This document shows, piece by piece, positions 1 to 8,327 of a stretch of DNA of 64,000 bases. The position numbers and the translations under genes are program-made. The notes under the pieces were generated by a model. It ran no database searches, was not told the DNA's origin, and saw only the letters and a list, made by a program, of their open reading frames with translations. The number at the start of each line of letters is the position of its first letter. Within the stretch, counting starts at the first letter, position 1. This DNA comes from Pseudomonas sp. B28(2017) (GTDB taxonomy: Bacteria > Pseudomonadota > Gammaproteobacteria > Pseudomonadales > Pseudomonadaceae): positions 1 through 64,000 of the forward strand of contig NZ_NEJH01000002.1 in the NCBI RefSeq assembly GCF_002113025.1. The letters are read 5' to 3'.

Positions 1-116
1 GTGATGCTGATAATCTGTTGACTAGCAGTCTGACTCCACAAGCACCCACACGAATTGCTTGATTCAGTTGTTAAAGAGCGGTTGGTCAAGAGCTTTTCGT
101 CTCAACCGAGGCGCGC
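1..116 (-). promoter_or_regulatory. rRNA operon leader with boxA
   Basis: Read on the minus strand this is the 5' leader of a ribosomal RNA operon. It carries the antitermination boxA core GCTCTTTAACA (complement of 69-79), followed by the segment that in pseudomonads precedes 16S rRNA. The 16S gene itself is not in the window; it must start a short way beyond the left edge. The boxA core is seen directly; assignment to the 16S leader rests on recognising the pseudomonad leader sequence. Confidence 0.85.
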
Positions 117-144
117 ATTCTACAGCAGCCTCATTTGCTGTCAA
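117..144 (-). promoter_or_regulatory. rrn promoter, proximal (sigma-70)
   Basis: On the minus strand, TTGACA (complement of 139-144) and TAGAAT (complement of 117-122) are separated by 16 bp. The sequence after the -10 is GC-rich (GCGCGCC), the discriminator type expected of stringently controlled rRNA promoters. Confidence 0.85.
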
Positions 145-225
145 GTGATTATTTTCAGAAGTTTTCAAGGAATCCTTAGCAACTTCAACCACTTGCGCTT
201 TCGATCTCTCGTCAGCGGGAGGCGA

Positions 226-253
226 ATTCTACAGCGTTACCCGCTGCTGTCAA
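226..253 (-). promoter_or_regulatory. rrn promoter, middle (sigma-70)
   Basis: Minus strand: TTGACA (complement of 248-253), 16 bp, TAGAAT (complement of 226-231), then a CG-rich discriminator. Same architecture as the proximal promoter about 110 bp downstream. Confidence 0.85.
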
Positions 254-371
254 CACCTCTTTTTCAACTTCCTTTCGGCTTCTATGACCTGAAGCAACCT
301 GCTGCCGAAACCTGCGTAACTCATTGTTTATCAAGGAGTTTTCCGTTTCGACTGCGCCGGAAGTGGGGCGA

Positions 372-399
372 ATTATAGAGATCTGAAATCTGCCGTCAA
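372..399 (-). promoter_or_regulatory. rrn promoter, distal (sigma-70)
   Basis: Minus strand: TTGACG (complement of 394-399), 16 bp, TATAAT (complement of 372-377), followed by TCGCCCC. Third member of the tandem array. It is about 135 bp from the start of the divergent exporter gene at 534. Confidence 0.8.
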
Positions 400-533
400 G
401 CACTGATTCGGGTTTTCTACCGATATGCGCAAAAACACTGCTTATATATAGACGTGCCTGTGGGGAATGCGCAGTATATTGCCCAACAGCTAGCGAAATA
501 CCCTTATTTCCTCTTTTCGGACGATGCCTCGCA

Positions 534-1421
534 ATGAATGATCAGCCTCGCAGCCTAGCCTCAACTCTGTTCTCGGTTGGGCTGCTGCTCATAGCCATGG
601 CGTCGATCCAGTCCGGAGCCTCCCTGGCCAAAAGCATGTTCTCGGTTGTTGGCCCTCAAGGGACGACAACATTACGACTGATTTTTGCCAGCGTGATCAT
701 GATGCTGATACTCCGTCCATGGCGGGCAAAACTCACCGCAAGATCCCTGCGCACTGTCATCGTCTATGGAATGGCGCTGGGCGGCATGAACTTCCTCTTC
801 TATATGTCATTGCAAACCGTCCCGCTGGGCATTGCGGTGGCACTTGAATTCACTGGCCCATTGGCCGTGGCGATCTACGCCTCGCGTCGTGCAATCGACT
901 TTTTGTGGATCGCTCTGGCTGCCGTCGGCTTGCTGTTACTGATCCCGACAGGAGAAGCGACCGCTGGCATCGATCTGGTAGGCGCCGGTTATGCCTTGGG
1001 TGCCGGGGTCTGCTGGGCACTGTACATTTTGTTCGGGCAAAAAGCGGGGGCCGATAATGGCGTGCAAACCGCCGCATTGGGGGTCATGATCGCGGCGCTC
1101 TTCGTCGCGCCTATCGGTATCGCCCATGCTGGTTCCGCCTTGCTGACCCCTTCATTGATCCCTGTGGCCCTCGGCGTCGCCGTCTTGTCCACAGCCCTCC
1201 CCTACACCCTGGAGATGGTCGCTCTGACCCGCATGCCTGCCAGAACCTTCGGCACACTGATGAGCATTGAGCCCGCCTTCGGCGCGTTATCGGGCTTGCT
1301 GTTCCTTCACGAATATCTCTCGCTGTCGCAGTGGATGGCAATCCTGTGCATCATTCTGGCATCCGTCGGTGCAACCATGACCATGAGCACTGCCGCCCGA
1401 CCGGCAGTAGCCGCAGATTGA
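534..1421 (+). CDS. rhtA: Threonine/homoserine exporter, RhtA type
   Basis: A 295-residue inner-membrane protein of the drug/metabolite transporter superfamily with about ten hydrophobic segments arranged as two EamA repeats (roughly 10-140 and 150-285). The motif LGIAVALEFTGPLAVA near residue 97 is characteristic of RhtA rather than of other EamA proteins. RhtA exports threonine and homoserine using the proton motive force; this exact substrate is inferred from the family. The gene is alone, divergent from the rRNA operon. Its own promoter was not identified with confidence. The ATG at 534 gives the usual family length. Confidence 0.85.
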   Translation: MNDQPRSLASTLFSVGLLLIAMASIQSGASLAKSMFSVVGPQGTTTLRLIFASVIMMLILRPWRAKLTARSLRTVIVYGMALGGMNFLFYMSLQTVPLGIAVALEFTGPLAVAIYASRRAIDFLWIALAAVGLLLLIPTGEATAGIDLVGAGYALGAGVCWALYILFGQKAGADNGVQTAALGVMIAALFVAPIGIAHAGSALLTPSLIPVALGVAVLSTALPYTLEMVALTRMPARTFGTLMSIEPAFGALSGLLFLHEYLSLSQWMAILCIILASVGATMTMSTAARPAVAAD

Positions 1422-1589
1422 CAACAGAAATGACACGGCTCTGGTATTTGCCGCTCAATTAGGCCATGTTTAGCCCGCACCCCAAGGCCATACCATGGAC
1501 AATTTCAGATAGGGATATCGATAAGCGTCAATCGAAAGCGAATGCAGCCAGACCCGGGCACAAGATCCGGGGACGCTATAAGGACAGTA

Positions 1590-1871
1590 ATGAAACGAAT
1601 TTTGATACTGATCGCCGTACTTGCAATTGCGGGCTGCGCAGCGACATCAAAAACACAGATCAAGCACGGCAAGAAAGGGTTACACATCAACTGTTCCGGG
1701 CTGTCTTCATCCTGGGACAAGTGCTACACCAGCGCCGCCAACTCCTGCGCGCCAAAGGGATACAAAGTCATTGCCAAGTCGGGCGATGCCGTGGAAGAGC
1801 CCGGCGATTATCCGTTTGGCCTCAATCCTGCGGGTTATACCAGCCGTAGCATGATTGTCATCTGCAAATAG
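1590..1871 (+). CDS. Small lipoprotein of unknown function
   Basis: A 93-residue protein beginning MKRILILIAV with a lipoprotein signal ending in AIAGC (lipid-anchored Cys near residue 16), so it should be an envelope lipoprotein. The mature part has four further cysteines (HINC, DKC, NSC and the penultimate VIC), which suggests disulfides in the periplasm. The start at 1590 was chosen over an upstream in-frame start at 1542 because AGGACAG lies just before it and because it places the signal peptide at the N-terminus. Function not recognised. Confidence 0.75.
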   Translation: MKRILILIAVLAIAGCAATSKTQIKHGKKGLHINCSGLSSSWDKCYTSAANSCAPKGYKVIAKSGDAVEEPGDYPFGLNPAGYTSRSMIVICK

Positions 1872-1885
1872 GCAGGGCCGTCGCG

Positions 1886-2446
1886 TCAGGTTCTCGGACT
1901 TGCGATCTGACGGCCAATTTCCTCGTAGCTGGACTTCAGCACGGTGCGCTGGATATCCGGACTAGCCAGCATACGCGCTACAACCAGTGCGCCAATACAT
2001 TGCGACAGAATCGCCCAGGCCAGGCTGTCGCTTTGCAGAACATCCGCCCAACGTTCCTGAAGCCGACATATCCAGTGCTCTGCCTGTTGGCGGACAGTCG
2101 CGTCGGAACGGGCAATTTCCGCACCCAAAGCCGGTAATGCACAACCGGTTTCCGGATTCTCGACGTGAGACATGCTCAGGTACAGTTTCAAGCAGCGCTC
2201 AAGCTTGTCACGGTCCTGCCCTTCCCCCAATCGCGCCAGACTTTGCCCCAGCTCATGTTCGACAATGGTTGCGAACAACTCGTCTTTCGAAGAGAAGTGG
2301 CTGTAGAAGGCGCCGCCACTCAAGCCAATCGCCTTCATCAGGCCGTCCACGCCCACCGATGAAAATCCGGACTTCTTGGCCGATACAGCACTGCTTTCCA
2401 GCAGCCTTTGCCTGGTTTCCAGCTTGTGACTGGCCGAATAACGCAT
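1886..2446 (-). CDS. TetR/AcrR family transcriptional regulator
   Basis: A 186-residue one-component repressor. The N-terminal helix-turn-helix is about residues 10-60 (motif GLSGGAFYSHFSSKDELF) and the rest is an all-helical ligand and dimerisation domain. The start at 2446 has AGGAG upstream; the open frame continues far upstream without a plausible start. It is divergent from a short-chain dehydrogenase across 94 bp that hold an imperfect 25-bp dyad, so it most likely represses that gene and itself. The ligand is unknown. Confidence 0.85.
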   Translation of the reverse strand: MRYSASHKLETRQRLLESSAVSAKKSGFSSVGVDGLMKAIGLSGGAFYSHFSSKDELFATIVEHELGQSLARLGEGQDRDKLERCLKLYLSMSHVENPETGCALPALGAEIARSDATVRQQAEHWICRLQERWADVLQSDSLAWAILSQCIGALVVARMLASPDIQRTVLKSSYEEIGRQIASPRT

Positions 2447-2495
2447 TGCCCTTCTCCTGAAATTGCTCACCTTGACGCCTGTCGAATCGTAGCAT

Positions 2496-2520
2496 AACGT
2501 TCGTTTAGTTAACGATCGTT
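2496..2520. promoter_or_regulatory. Probable TetR-family operator
   Basis: Two related 10-mers, AACGTTCGTT (2496-2505) and AACGATCGTT (2511-2520, itself a perfect palindrome), together form a 25-bp imperfect dyad in the divergent region between the TetR gene and the dehydrogenase. Position and symmetry suit the operator of the neighbouring regulator; this is inference. Confidence 0.55.
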
Positions 2521-2540
2521 TACCAATAAGGGATTCACCC

Positions 2541-3269
2541 ATGAATAACAAGAAGGTTGTACTGGTCGTCGGTGCAGGTGACGCCACGGGCGGCGCCATT
2601 GCCAAGCGTTTTGCCCAGGAGGGTTTTGTCGCCTGCGTCACCCGCCGCAGTGCGGACAAACTCCAGCCACTTGTAGATGCCATCAAGGCTGATGGCGGCG
2701 AGGCCCACGGTTTCGCCTGCGATGCACGTAAAGAGGAAGACGTGATCGCGCTGGTCGAACAGATCGAAAACCAGGTCGGTCCCATCGAAGCATTTGTCTT
2801 CAACATCGGCGCCAACGTGCCGTGCAGCATTCTCGAAGAAACCGCCCGCAAGTATTTCAAGATCTGGGAAATGGCCTGTTTTTCCGGTTTTCTCAACGCG
2901 CGTGAAGTCGCCAAGCGCATGGCCAAGCGCCAGCGGGGCACTATCCTGTTCACCGGCGCCACCGCAGGCATGCGTGGCGCTGCCGGGTTCGCCGCATTTG
3001 CGGGAGCCAAGCACGGCATTCGTGCACTGGCGCAAAGCATGGCCCGTGAGCTAGGGCCAATGAATATTCACGTTGCCCATGTCATAGTCGACGGCGCCAT
3101 CGATACCGACTTCATTCGTGAAAGTTTTCCCGAAAAATATGCCACCAAGGATCAGGATGGCATCCTCAATCCCGAGCATATCGCCGAAAATTACTGGTAC
3201 CTGCACAGCCAGCCTCGCGACGCCTGGACCTTCGAGCTGGACCTTCGCCCCTGGAGCGAACGCTGGTAA
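2541..3269 (+). CDS. Atypical short-chain dehydrogenase/reductase
   Basis: A 242-residue SDR-fold protein. The N-terminal dinucleotide motif is GAGDATGG (11-18) and the family NAG position reads FNIGAN (88-92). The catalytic lysine is present (K157), but the tyrosine of YxxxK is phenylalanine (F153, codon ttt) and no serine is at the usual position upstream (TGATAG, 138-143). It may therefore bind NAD(P) without classical SDR chemistry. The codons show no frameshift and the protein is full length, so this looks like a subfamily trait rather than decay. It is followed by a DsbA-fold isomerase and controlled by a divergent TetR gene. Substrate unknown. Confidence 0.8.
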   Translation: MNNKKVVLVVGAGDATGGAIAKRFAQEGFVACVTRRSADKLQPLVDAIKADGGEAHGFACDARKEEDVIALVEQIENQVGPIEAFVFNIGANVPCSILEETARKYFKIWEMACFSGFLNAREVAKRMAKRQRGTILFTGATAGMRGAAGFAAFAGAKHGIRALAQSMARELGPMNIHVAHVIVDGAIDTDFIRESFPEKYATKDQDGILNPEHIAENYWYLHSQPRDAWTFELDLRPWSERW

Positions 3270-3305
3270 CTTCTCCGACAAAACAATAAGACGAGTGCCT
3301 TGAAC

Positions 3306-3896
3306 ATGAGCAAAACCGTGGAGTTCTATTTCGACCTCGGCAGCCCCGCCACCTATCTGGCCTACACCCAGTTACCGAAGATCTGCGCACAGACCGACAC
3401 CCGGTTGATCTACATTCCGCTCTTGCTGGGCGGAGTGTTCAAAGCCACTGGCAACGCCTCTCCGGTGACTGTACCGGCCAAGGGTCGCTACATGTTTCAG
3501 GATCTTGAGCGCTACGCCAAACGCTATGGCGTGCCTCTGAAATTCAATCCTCACTTCCCGATCAACACCTTGATGCTCATGCGTGCCGTAACAGGCATGC
3601 AGTTGCGCCACCCTGACCGCTTTGCTGCCTTCATCGATTGCCTGTTCAAGGCCATTTGGGTCGACGGTCGCAGCCTGGATGCACCGGCAACCGTTGCGGC
3701 AGTGCTCAGCGAAAACGGTTTCGATCCACAAGAGGTCCTGGCCCTGACCGCCGATGAAGAAGTCAAAGCCCTGCTCAAGGACAACACCGAAAAAGCCGTT
3801 AAGCGAGGCGTGTTCGGAGCCCCAAGCATGTTTGTCGACAACCAGCTGTACTTCGGCCAGGATCGACTGGATTTCGTGCTCGAAGCCTTGAGTTGA
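3306..3896 (+). CDS. 2-hydroxychromene-2-carboxylate isomerase family protein
   Basis: A 196-residue DsbA-fold protein of the HCCA isomerase/kappa glutathione transferase family. The start FYFDLGSPATYLAY carries the conserved Ser-Pro element that replaces the CxxC of DsbA, and the C-terminal GVFGAPSMFVDN is the cis-proline region. Members use glutathione to isomerise or conjugate aromatic or electrophilic substrates. It lies 36 bp after the dehydrogenase, probably in one transcript. A TTG at 3300 is an alternative start; the ATG matches the usual N-terminus, though no strong ribosome binding site precedes either. Confidence 0.8.
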   Translation: MSKTVEFYFDLGSPATYLAYTQLPKICAQTDTRLIYIPLLLGGVFKATGNASPVTVPAKGRYMFQDLERYAKRYGVPLKFNPHFPINTLMLMRAVTGMQLRHPDRFAAFIDCLFKAIWVDGRSLDAPATVAAVLSENGFDPQEVLALTADEEVKALLKDNTEKAVKRGVFGAPSMFVDNQLYFGQDRLDFVLEALS

Positions 3897-3930
3897 ATCT
3901 CGACCGCAAACCGCCCCTTTGTCGACCATG

Positions 3931-3961
3931 CAGCTCAGGCGCTGGAAAAGCGCCTGAGCTG
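3931..3961. terminator. Hairpin between convergent genes
   Basis: A perfect 12-bp stem (CAGCTCAGGCGC / GCGCCTGAGCTG) with a 7-base loop between the convergent isomerase and aminopeptidase genes. No T-run follows on either strand, so termination would be weak or factor-assisted. Confidence 0.5.
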
Positions 3962-3986
3962 TATCGAAACAAATAGCAGCAGCCGA

Positions 3987-5795
3987 TCAAACAGCCGCGG
4001 TGCGGGTATTCAGCCACTCCAGTGCGGCCCCCTCGACCAACGGGCTCAAGCGTTCGCGCACTTCGGCGTGGTAAGCGTTGAACCACTGTTTCTCCTCCTC
4101 GGACAACAGCGATATTTCCAGGCAACGCGTGTCGATCGGGCACAGGGTCAGCGTTTCGAACTTCAGGAACTCGCCGAATTCGCTTTTGCCCGCCTCACGG
4201 TTCATCGCCAGGTTTTCAATGCGCACACCCCAACGCCCCGGACGATAGGTGCCCGGCTCAATGGACGTGATCATGCCGGGTTGCATCGCGGTTTGCGGTG
4301 AAGGTGCGGCCTGATAGGCGATGACTTGCGGACCTTCGTGGACGTTCAGGAAGTAGCCGACGCCATGACCGGTGCCGTGACCGTAGTCGACACTTTCCGC
4401 CCAGATGGGCGCGCGGGCGATGGCATCGAGCAGCGGCGACAGAATGCCTTTGGGGAACTGCGCACGGGACAAGGCAATCACGCCCTTGAGCACGCGAGTG
4501 CAATCGCGTTTTTGCTCATCGGTCGGGGTGCCCACCGCAACCATCCGCGTGATGTCGGTGGTGCCGCCCAGATACTGGCCACCAGAGTCGATCAACAGCA
4601 GACCGTCCCCTTCGATTACCGCATGTTCTTCTTCGGTAGCGTGGTAGTGCGGCATCGCGCCATTGGCGTTGAACGCGGCGATGGTGTTGAAACTCAGCGA
4701 CACATAATCCGGACGGCGCTCACGGGCGGCGGTGAGTTTTTCGTCGATGGTCAGTTCGGTGATGCGCTCGCGGCCCAGCGCCGAGTCCAGCCAGGCGAAG
4801 AATTCACACAGCGCTGCACCGTCCTGTTCCATGGCCTGACGGATGTGCTCGGCATCGGCCAGGCTTTTTTGCGATTTGGCCAGGGTCGTCGGGTTCAGGC
4901 CCTCGATCAGTTTCACCCCGTTGTCGAGGTTGTCCAGCAACCCCGCCGTGACCCGCGCCGGGTCGACTTGCAAGCTCGCGCCGCTCGGCACGGCGCGCAG
5001 TGCGGCAGCGACTTCGCTGTAATCGCGCAAGCTCACCCCGTCCTGTTCGAGGATTGCACGCAACTCGGCGCTGACTTTGCTCAAGGCGACAAACAGCGTG
5101 GCCTGTTGCTGATTGATCAGGGCGAAAGAAACAAACACCGGGTTGAACGACACGTCGCCGCCACGCAGGTTGAACAGCCAGGCGATGTCATCGAGGGTGG
5201 CGATGAAATGCCAGTCGGCACCCCGCGCCTGAAGGGTTTCACGCAGTTTGGCGAGTTTTTCGCCACGGCTGACGGTCGCCTGTGGTGGCAAGTGCTGATA
5301 GATAGGTTCGTCCGGCAGGCTTGGGCGGTCGCTCCAGACTCCGCTCAACAGGTCGATGTCGGTGCGCAGACGGGCACCACGCTCTTCAAGTTTACCGCCC
5401 AGGGTTCGTGCCGAAGCCACGGCCATGACCGCGCCATCGACCGCGACCACGCCACCTTCGGGGGTTTGCTCGGCCAGCCACTCCAGTGGCCCGGGTTGAC
5501 CCGGTTGCAGCTTGACCAGATCAATGCCGCTGCCCTTGAGTTCCTTGGTCGCCTGCTCCCAGTACCGGCTGTCGGCCCAGACGCCGGCAAAATCCGGGGT
5601 CACGATCAAGGTGCCGACCGAACCATGGAAACCCGACAACCACTGGCGCCCCTGCCAGTAACCCGGCAGGTATTCGGACAGGTGCGGGTCGGCCGACGGC
5701 ACCAGCAAGGCGTGAATGCCCTCCCGGCTCATCAGTTCGCGGGTTTGCGCCAGGCGCTGGGGCACCGTTCCATGGGTCGAAAGCTGCGTATTCAT
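3987..5795 (-). CDS. Xaa-Pro aminopeptidase (M24B, aminopeptidase P)
   Basis: A 602-residue cytoplasmic metallopeptidase that removes an N-terminal residue preceding proline. Two creatinase-type N-terminal domains (about 1-310) precede the pita-bread catalytic domain. Metal ligands are visible in order: the Asp of LLLIDSGG and of TTDITR, the His of GTGHGVGYFLNVHEGP, the Glu of TSIEPGTY and the Glu of GVRIEN. About 600 residues is the long, three-domain form. The start at 5795 has AGGAG at good spacing. Monocistronic, convergent with the isomerase. Confidence 0.9.
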   Translation of the reverse strand: MNTQLSTHGTVPQRLAQTRELMSREGIHALLVPSADPHLSEYLPGYWQGRQWLSGFHGSVGTLIVTPDFAGVWADSRYWEQATKELKGSGIDLVKLQPGQPGPLEWLAEQTPEGGVVAVDGAVMAVASARTLGGKLEERGARLRTDIDLLSGVWSDRPSLPDEPIYQHLPPQATVSRGEKLAKLRETLQARGADWHFIATLDDIAWLFNLRGGDVSFNPVFVSFALINQQQATLFVALSKVSAELRAILEQDGVSLRDYSEVAAALRAVPSGASLQVDPARVTAGLLDNLDNGVKLIEGLNPTTLAKSQKSLADAEHIRQAMEQDGAALCEFFAWLDSALGRERITELTIDEKLTAARERRPDYVSLSFNTIAAFNANGAMPHYHATEEEHAVIEGDGLLLIDSGGQYLGGTTDITRMVAVGTPTDEQKRDCTRVLKGVIALSRAQFPKGILSPLLDAIARAPIWAESVDYGHGTGHGVGYFLNVHEGPQVIAYQAAPSPQTAMQPGMITSIEPGTYRPGRWGVRIENLAMNREAGKSEFGEFLKFETLTLCPIDTRCLEISLLSEEEKQWFNAYHAEVRERLSPLVEGAALEWLNTRTAAV

Positions 5796-5860
5796 CGTGT
5801 CTCCTGCTAACCACTTCATCATTATTGTTGAGTGCCGATCAACGTCGGCGCTTCGTCGCC

Positions 5861-7018
5861 CTATTGCCAGAATGCCGGAGCACTGGCGCAGGCTGCCTTG
5901 ATCAGTTGAACCGCCTGGTCGATATCCTGCTCGGTGGTGAAACGCCCGAGGCTCAAGCGGATGGTGCGACTGGCCGAGCGGGCGTCATGCCCCAGGGCCA
6001 GCAGTACATGGGATGGGGCATTGCTCGCGGAATTGCAGGCTGACGTCGCGGAAAACGCGATCGAGGCCAGCAACGCTGCCGGGTTGAACTCGCCTTCACT
6101 GAAGGTCAGGCTCAGGGTATGGGGAATGCGCCGGGTCGGGCTGCCGTTGAGACGCACGCCGGGAATGCTGTGCAATTGCTCGAGCAAGCGTTCACGCAAG
6201 CGCTCGATGACAGCTTTCTCTTCATCGAAGGACGCCGCCGCCAGGGCGAATGCCGCCCCCATGGCCACGATCTGATGGGTCGCCAGGGTGCCGGAGCGCA
6301 AACCGCCCTCATGCCCGCCGCCATGGATCTGCGCCTGCAATCGTTGTCTTGCACGCGGACCGACGTACAACGCACCGATGCCTTTGGGGCCATAGAGCTT
6401 GTGCGCGGAAAACGACATCAGGTCCACCGGCCACTGCGCGAGGTCGATCGCCACTTTGCCCGCGCCCTGCGCGGCGTCGACATGGAACAACGCCCCGCGG
6501 TCACGCACCACCTGGCCGATGGCAGGAATATCGTTGAGCGTACCCAGTTCGTTGTTGACCAGCATCAGCGACACCAGGAAGGTGTCCTCGCGCATGGCTT
6601 CGCTGACCGCTTGCGCGGTGATCAGCCCTTCGGCGTCCGGCACCAGGTACGTCACCGCTACACCGGCATCCTGCAGTTGCCTGGCGGTATCGAGAATGGC
6701 CTTGTGTTCGATCTGGCTGGTGATGACATGACCGGCGCCAGCACCGCGGGCCTGGGTCACGCCTTTGAGCGCGAGGTTGTTGGATTCAGTGGCGCCTGAG
6801 GTCCAGACGATCTGCTCGGGTGTCGCGCCGACCAGTTCGGCGACCTGGCGTCGTGCCTGCTCTACCGATTGCCGAGCCTGTTGGCCGAAAACGTGGGAGC
6901 TTGAAGCCGGGTTGCCGAAATTGCCGGTAAAACCCAGACACTCGACCATCACCTTGATGACCCGCTCATCCACCGGCGTGGTGGCGGCGTAATCGAAATA
7001 CAACGGACGTTTATTCAT
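5861..7018 (-). CDS. Cysteine desulfurase, IscS/NifS class
   Basis: A 385-residue PLP enzyme that takes sulfur from L-cysteine as a persulfide for Fe-S clusters, thiolated tRNA or cofactors. The PLP lysine is K207 (SFSAHKLYGPKG), the conserved histidine is H105, and the active-site cysteine is C328 in the SATSACNSAS loop; the long loop marks the group I (IscS) type. No isc, suf or thi partner is nearby, so this is likely a second, stand-alone desulfurase rather than the isc operon copy. Its physiological acceptor cannot be told from the context. Confidence 0.85.
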   Translation of the reverse strand: MNKRPLYFDYAATTPVDERVIKVMVECLGFTGNFGNPASSSHVFGQQARQSVEQARRQVAELVGATPEQIVWTSGATESNNLALKGVTQARGAGAGHVITSQIEHKAILDTARQLQDAGVAVTYLVPDAEGLITAQAVSEAMREDTFLVSLMLVNNELGTLNDIPAIGQVVRDRGALFHVDAAQGAGKVAIDLAQWPVDLMSFSAHKLYGPKGIGALYVGPRARQRLQAQIHGGGHEGGLRSGTLATHQIVAMGAAFALAAASFDEEKAVIERLRERLLEQLHSIPGVRLNGSPTRRIPHTLSLTFSEGEFNPAALLASIAFSATSACNSASNAPSHVLLALGHDARSASRTIRLSLGRFTTEQDIDQAVQLIKAACASAPAFWQ

Positions 7019-7224
7019 AAAGGACTCGCAGAGCGTGTTCCGGGATCAGGAAGCTCGTGACTGTAAACGGCAAAGCGCAGCCTTGTGAGCTGCGCGCTGT
7101 TTTCAGAACGTTACCAATACCTGATCGGATGCCGTTAAAGAAGGACTACTTCATTTAATAGTGCGTAGGAACGCTCCTGAAAAGTCAGCTTAACAGGCAT
7201 CGGGCAACCGGTTGAAGCAATGCG

Positions 7225-7839
7225 TCAGCTAAAGCTTTCGAGCATCAGCGGATAAAGCGAACCCACGAGCAGTGCAGCCATGCCCCAATTGAACAGGCGC
7301 AGCCAGCGGTGATCCTTCAGAACATTGCGCAACAGCGTGCCGCAAGCGGCCCAGACACCGACGCTCGGCAGGTTGATGATGGCAAAAACGGCCGCAATCA
7401 CGATCACGTTGATGAAGTAACCCTGCATCGGCGTGTAGGTGCTGATGGCGCCAATGGCCATGATCCAGGCCTTGGGATTGACCCACTGGAACGCGGCGGC
7501 GCCCAAATAACTGATCGGTTTCGCCTCGCCCTGCGGACTCTCCGACATTGGCCCGGAATGGGCGATTTTCCACGCCAGGTACAGCAAATACGCCGCACCC
7601 ACATAACGCAGCACGGTGTAGAGCAAAGGGTAAGTCTGGAACACCGCGCCCAGGCCGAAACCGACCGCCACAACCAGTACAAAGAAGCCACAAGTGATGC
7701 CGAGCATGTGCGGAATCGTGCGGTTGAAGCCGAAGTTCACCCCGGATGCCAGCAACATGGTGTTGTTCGGGCCGGGTGTGATCGAGGTGACGAGAGCGAA
7801 CAGGGCGAAGCCCAGCAGCAGATCGAGTGAGAGCGTCAT
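7225..7839 (-). CDS. LysE/RhtB family amino-acid exporter
   Basis: A 204-residue membrane protein with about six hydrophobic segments and the family N-terminal motif TPGPNN (about 21-26), plus QWVNPKAW in the middle. Family members export amino acids or related small molecules; the substrate is not deducible. It stands alone, with the 206-bp gap to the desulfurase containing only a 7-bp hairpin (7075-7095). Confidence 0.85.
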   Translation of the reverse strand: MTLSLDLLLGFALFALVTSITPGPNNTMLLASGVNFGFNRTIPHMLGITCGFFVLVVAVGFGLGAVFQTYPLLYTVLRYVGAAYLLYLAWKIAHSGPMSESPQGEAKPISYLGAAAFQWVNPKAWIMAIGAISTYTPMQGYFINVIVIAAVFAIINLPSVGVWAACGTLLRNVLKDHRWLRLFNWGMAALLVGSLYPLMLESFS

Positions 7840-7940
7840 GGGTGGCAGTCCGTCAGGGTCGGTCAGGTGTTGACCCTATCGCACACCTTGGGCGAAACCC
7901 ATGGACAGTTACGCGAAACTTGGAGCAGTACAGTTTCGCC

Positions 7941-8210
7941 TCAGCTTGGACGGCCGTGAAGCTGTACAGATCGCCCGGCGTTCATTTCACCCTGATTGTC
8001 GAAGCCGAACGACTTTTTCGGCTGGCCGAGCAGTTCGGCTTTTTTCGCGTGGTACTCATCGAAGGACAATCCGCGGCGGTTCAGCGCTTCCAGCGCCAGT
8101 TCCCTGCTTTCTTCAGCCGTGTAAGGGCGAAGCTCCGGGGAAACATGGCTGGCACATCCGGCGAGTACGGAGACGGCGAGCATCAGCAAAGTGGCAATCA
8201 TCGGTTTCAT
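7941..8210 (-). CDS. Small lipoprotein, unknown function
   Basis: An 89-residue protein, MKPMIATLLMLAVSVLAGCAS, with a clear lipobox (LAGC) and lipid-anchor Cys at about 19. The mature part includes EESRELALEALNRRGLSFDEYHAKKAELL, helical and charged, resembling short SHOCT-like segments. The start at 8210 was preferred to 8249 because it begins the signal peptide. Function unknown. Confidence 0.7.
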   Translation of the reverse strand: MKPMIATLLMLAVSVLAGCASHVSPELRPYTAEESRELALEALNRRGLSFDEYHAKKAELLGQPKKSFGFDNQGEMNAGRSVQLHGRPS

Positions 8211-8327
8211 TTCTGGCGTCCTGGCGACTGGGTTCGAGACAATGAACACAGGCTACCCGCGCCTCCCGGGCAGCAGAAATCAACGCTTTCAATAGTGGCT
8301 ATCAGAAAATGGCGATCATTGCCCTGA

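Noticed and set aside
2447..3040. N-terminal extension of the TetR frame
   Set aside because: It covers the divergent dehydrogenase gene and the operator; the start at 2446 has a proper ribosome binding site and family N-terminus.
4326..5810. A 494-codon plus-strand open frame over aminopeptidase P
   Set aside because: Antisense shadow with no recognisable domain.
7075..7095. Hairpin GCGCAGC / GCTGCGC as a terminator
   Set aside because: No upstream plus-strand gene needs it and on the minus strand it lies upstream of the desulfurase gene; stem is only 7 bp.
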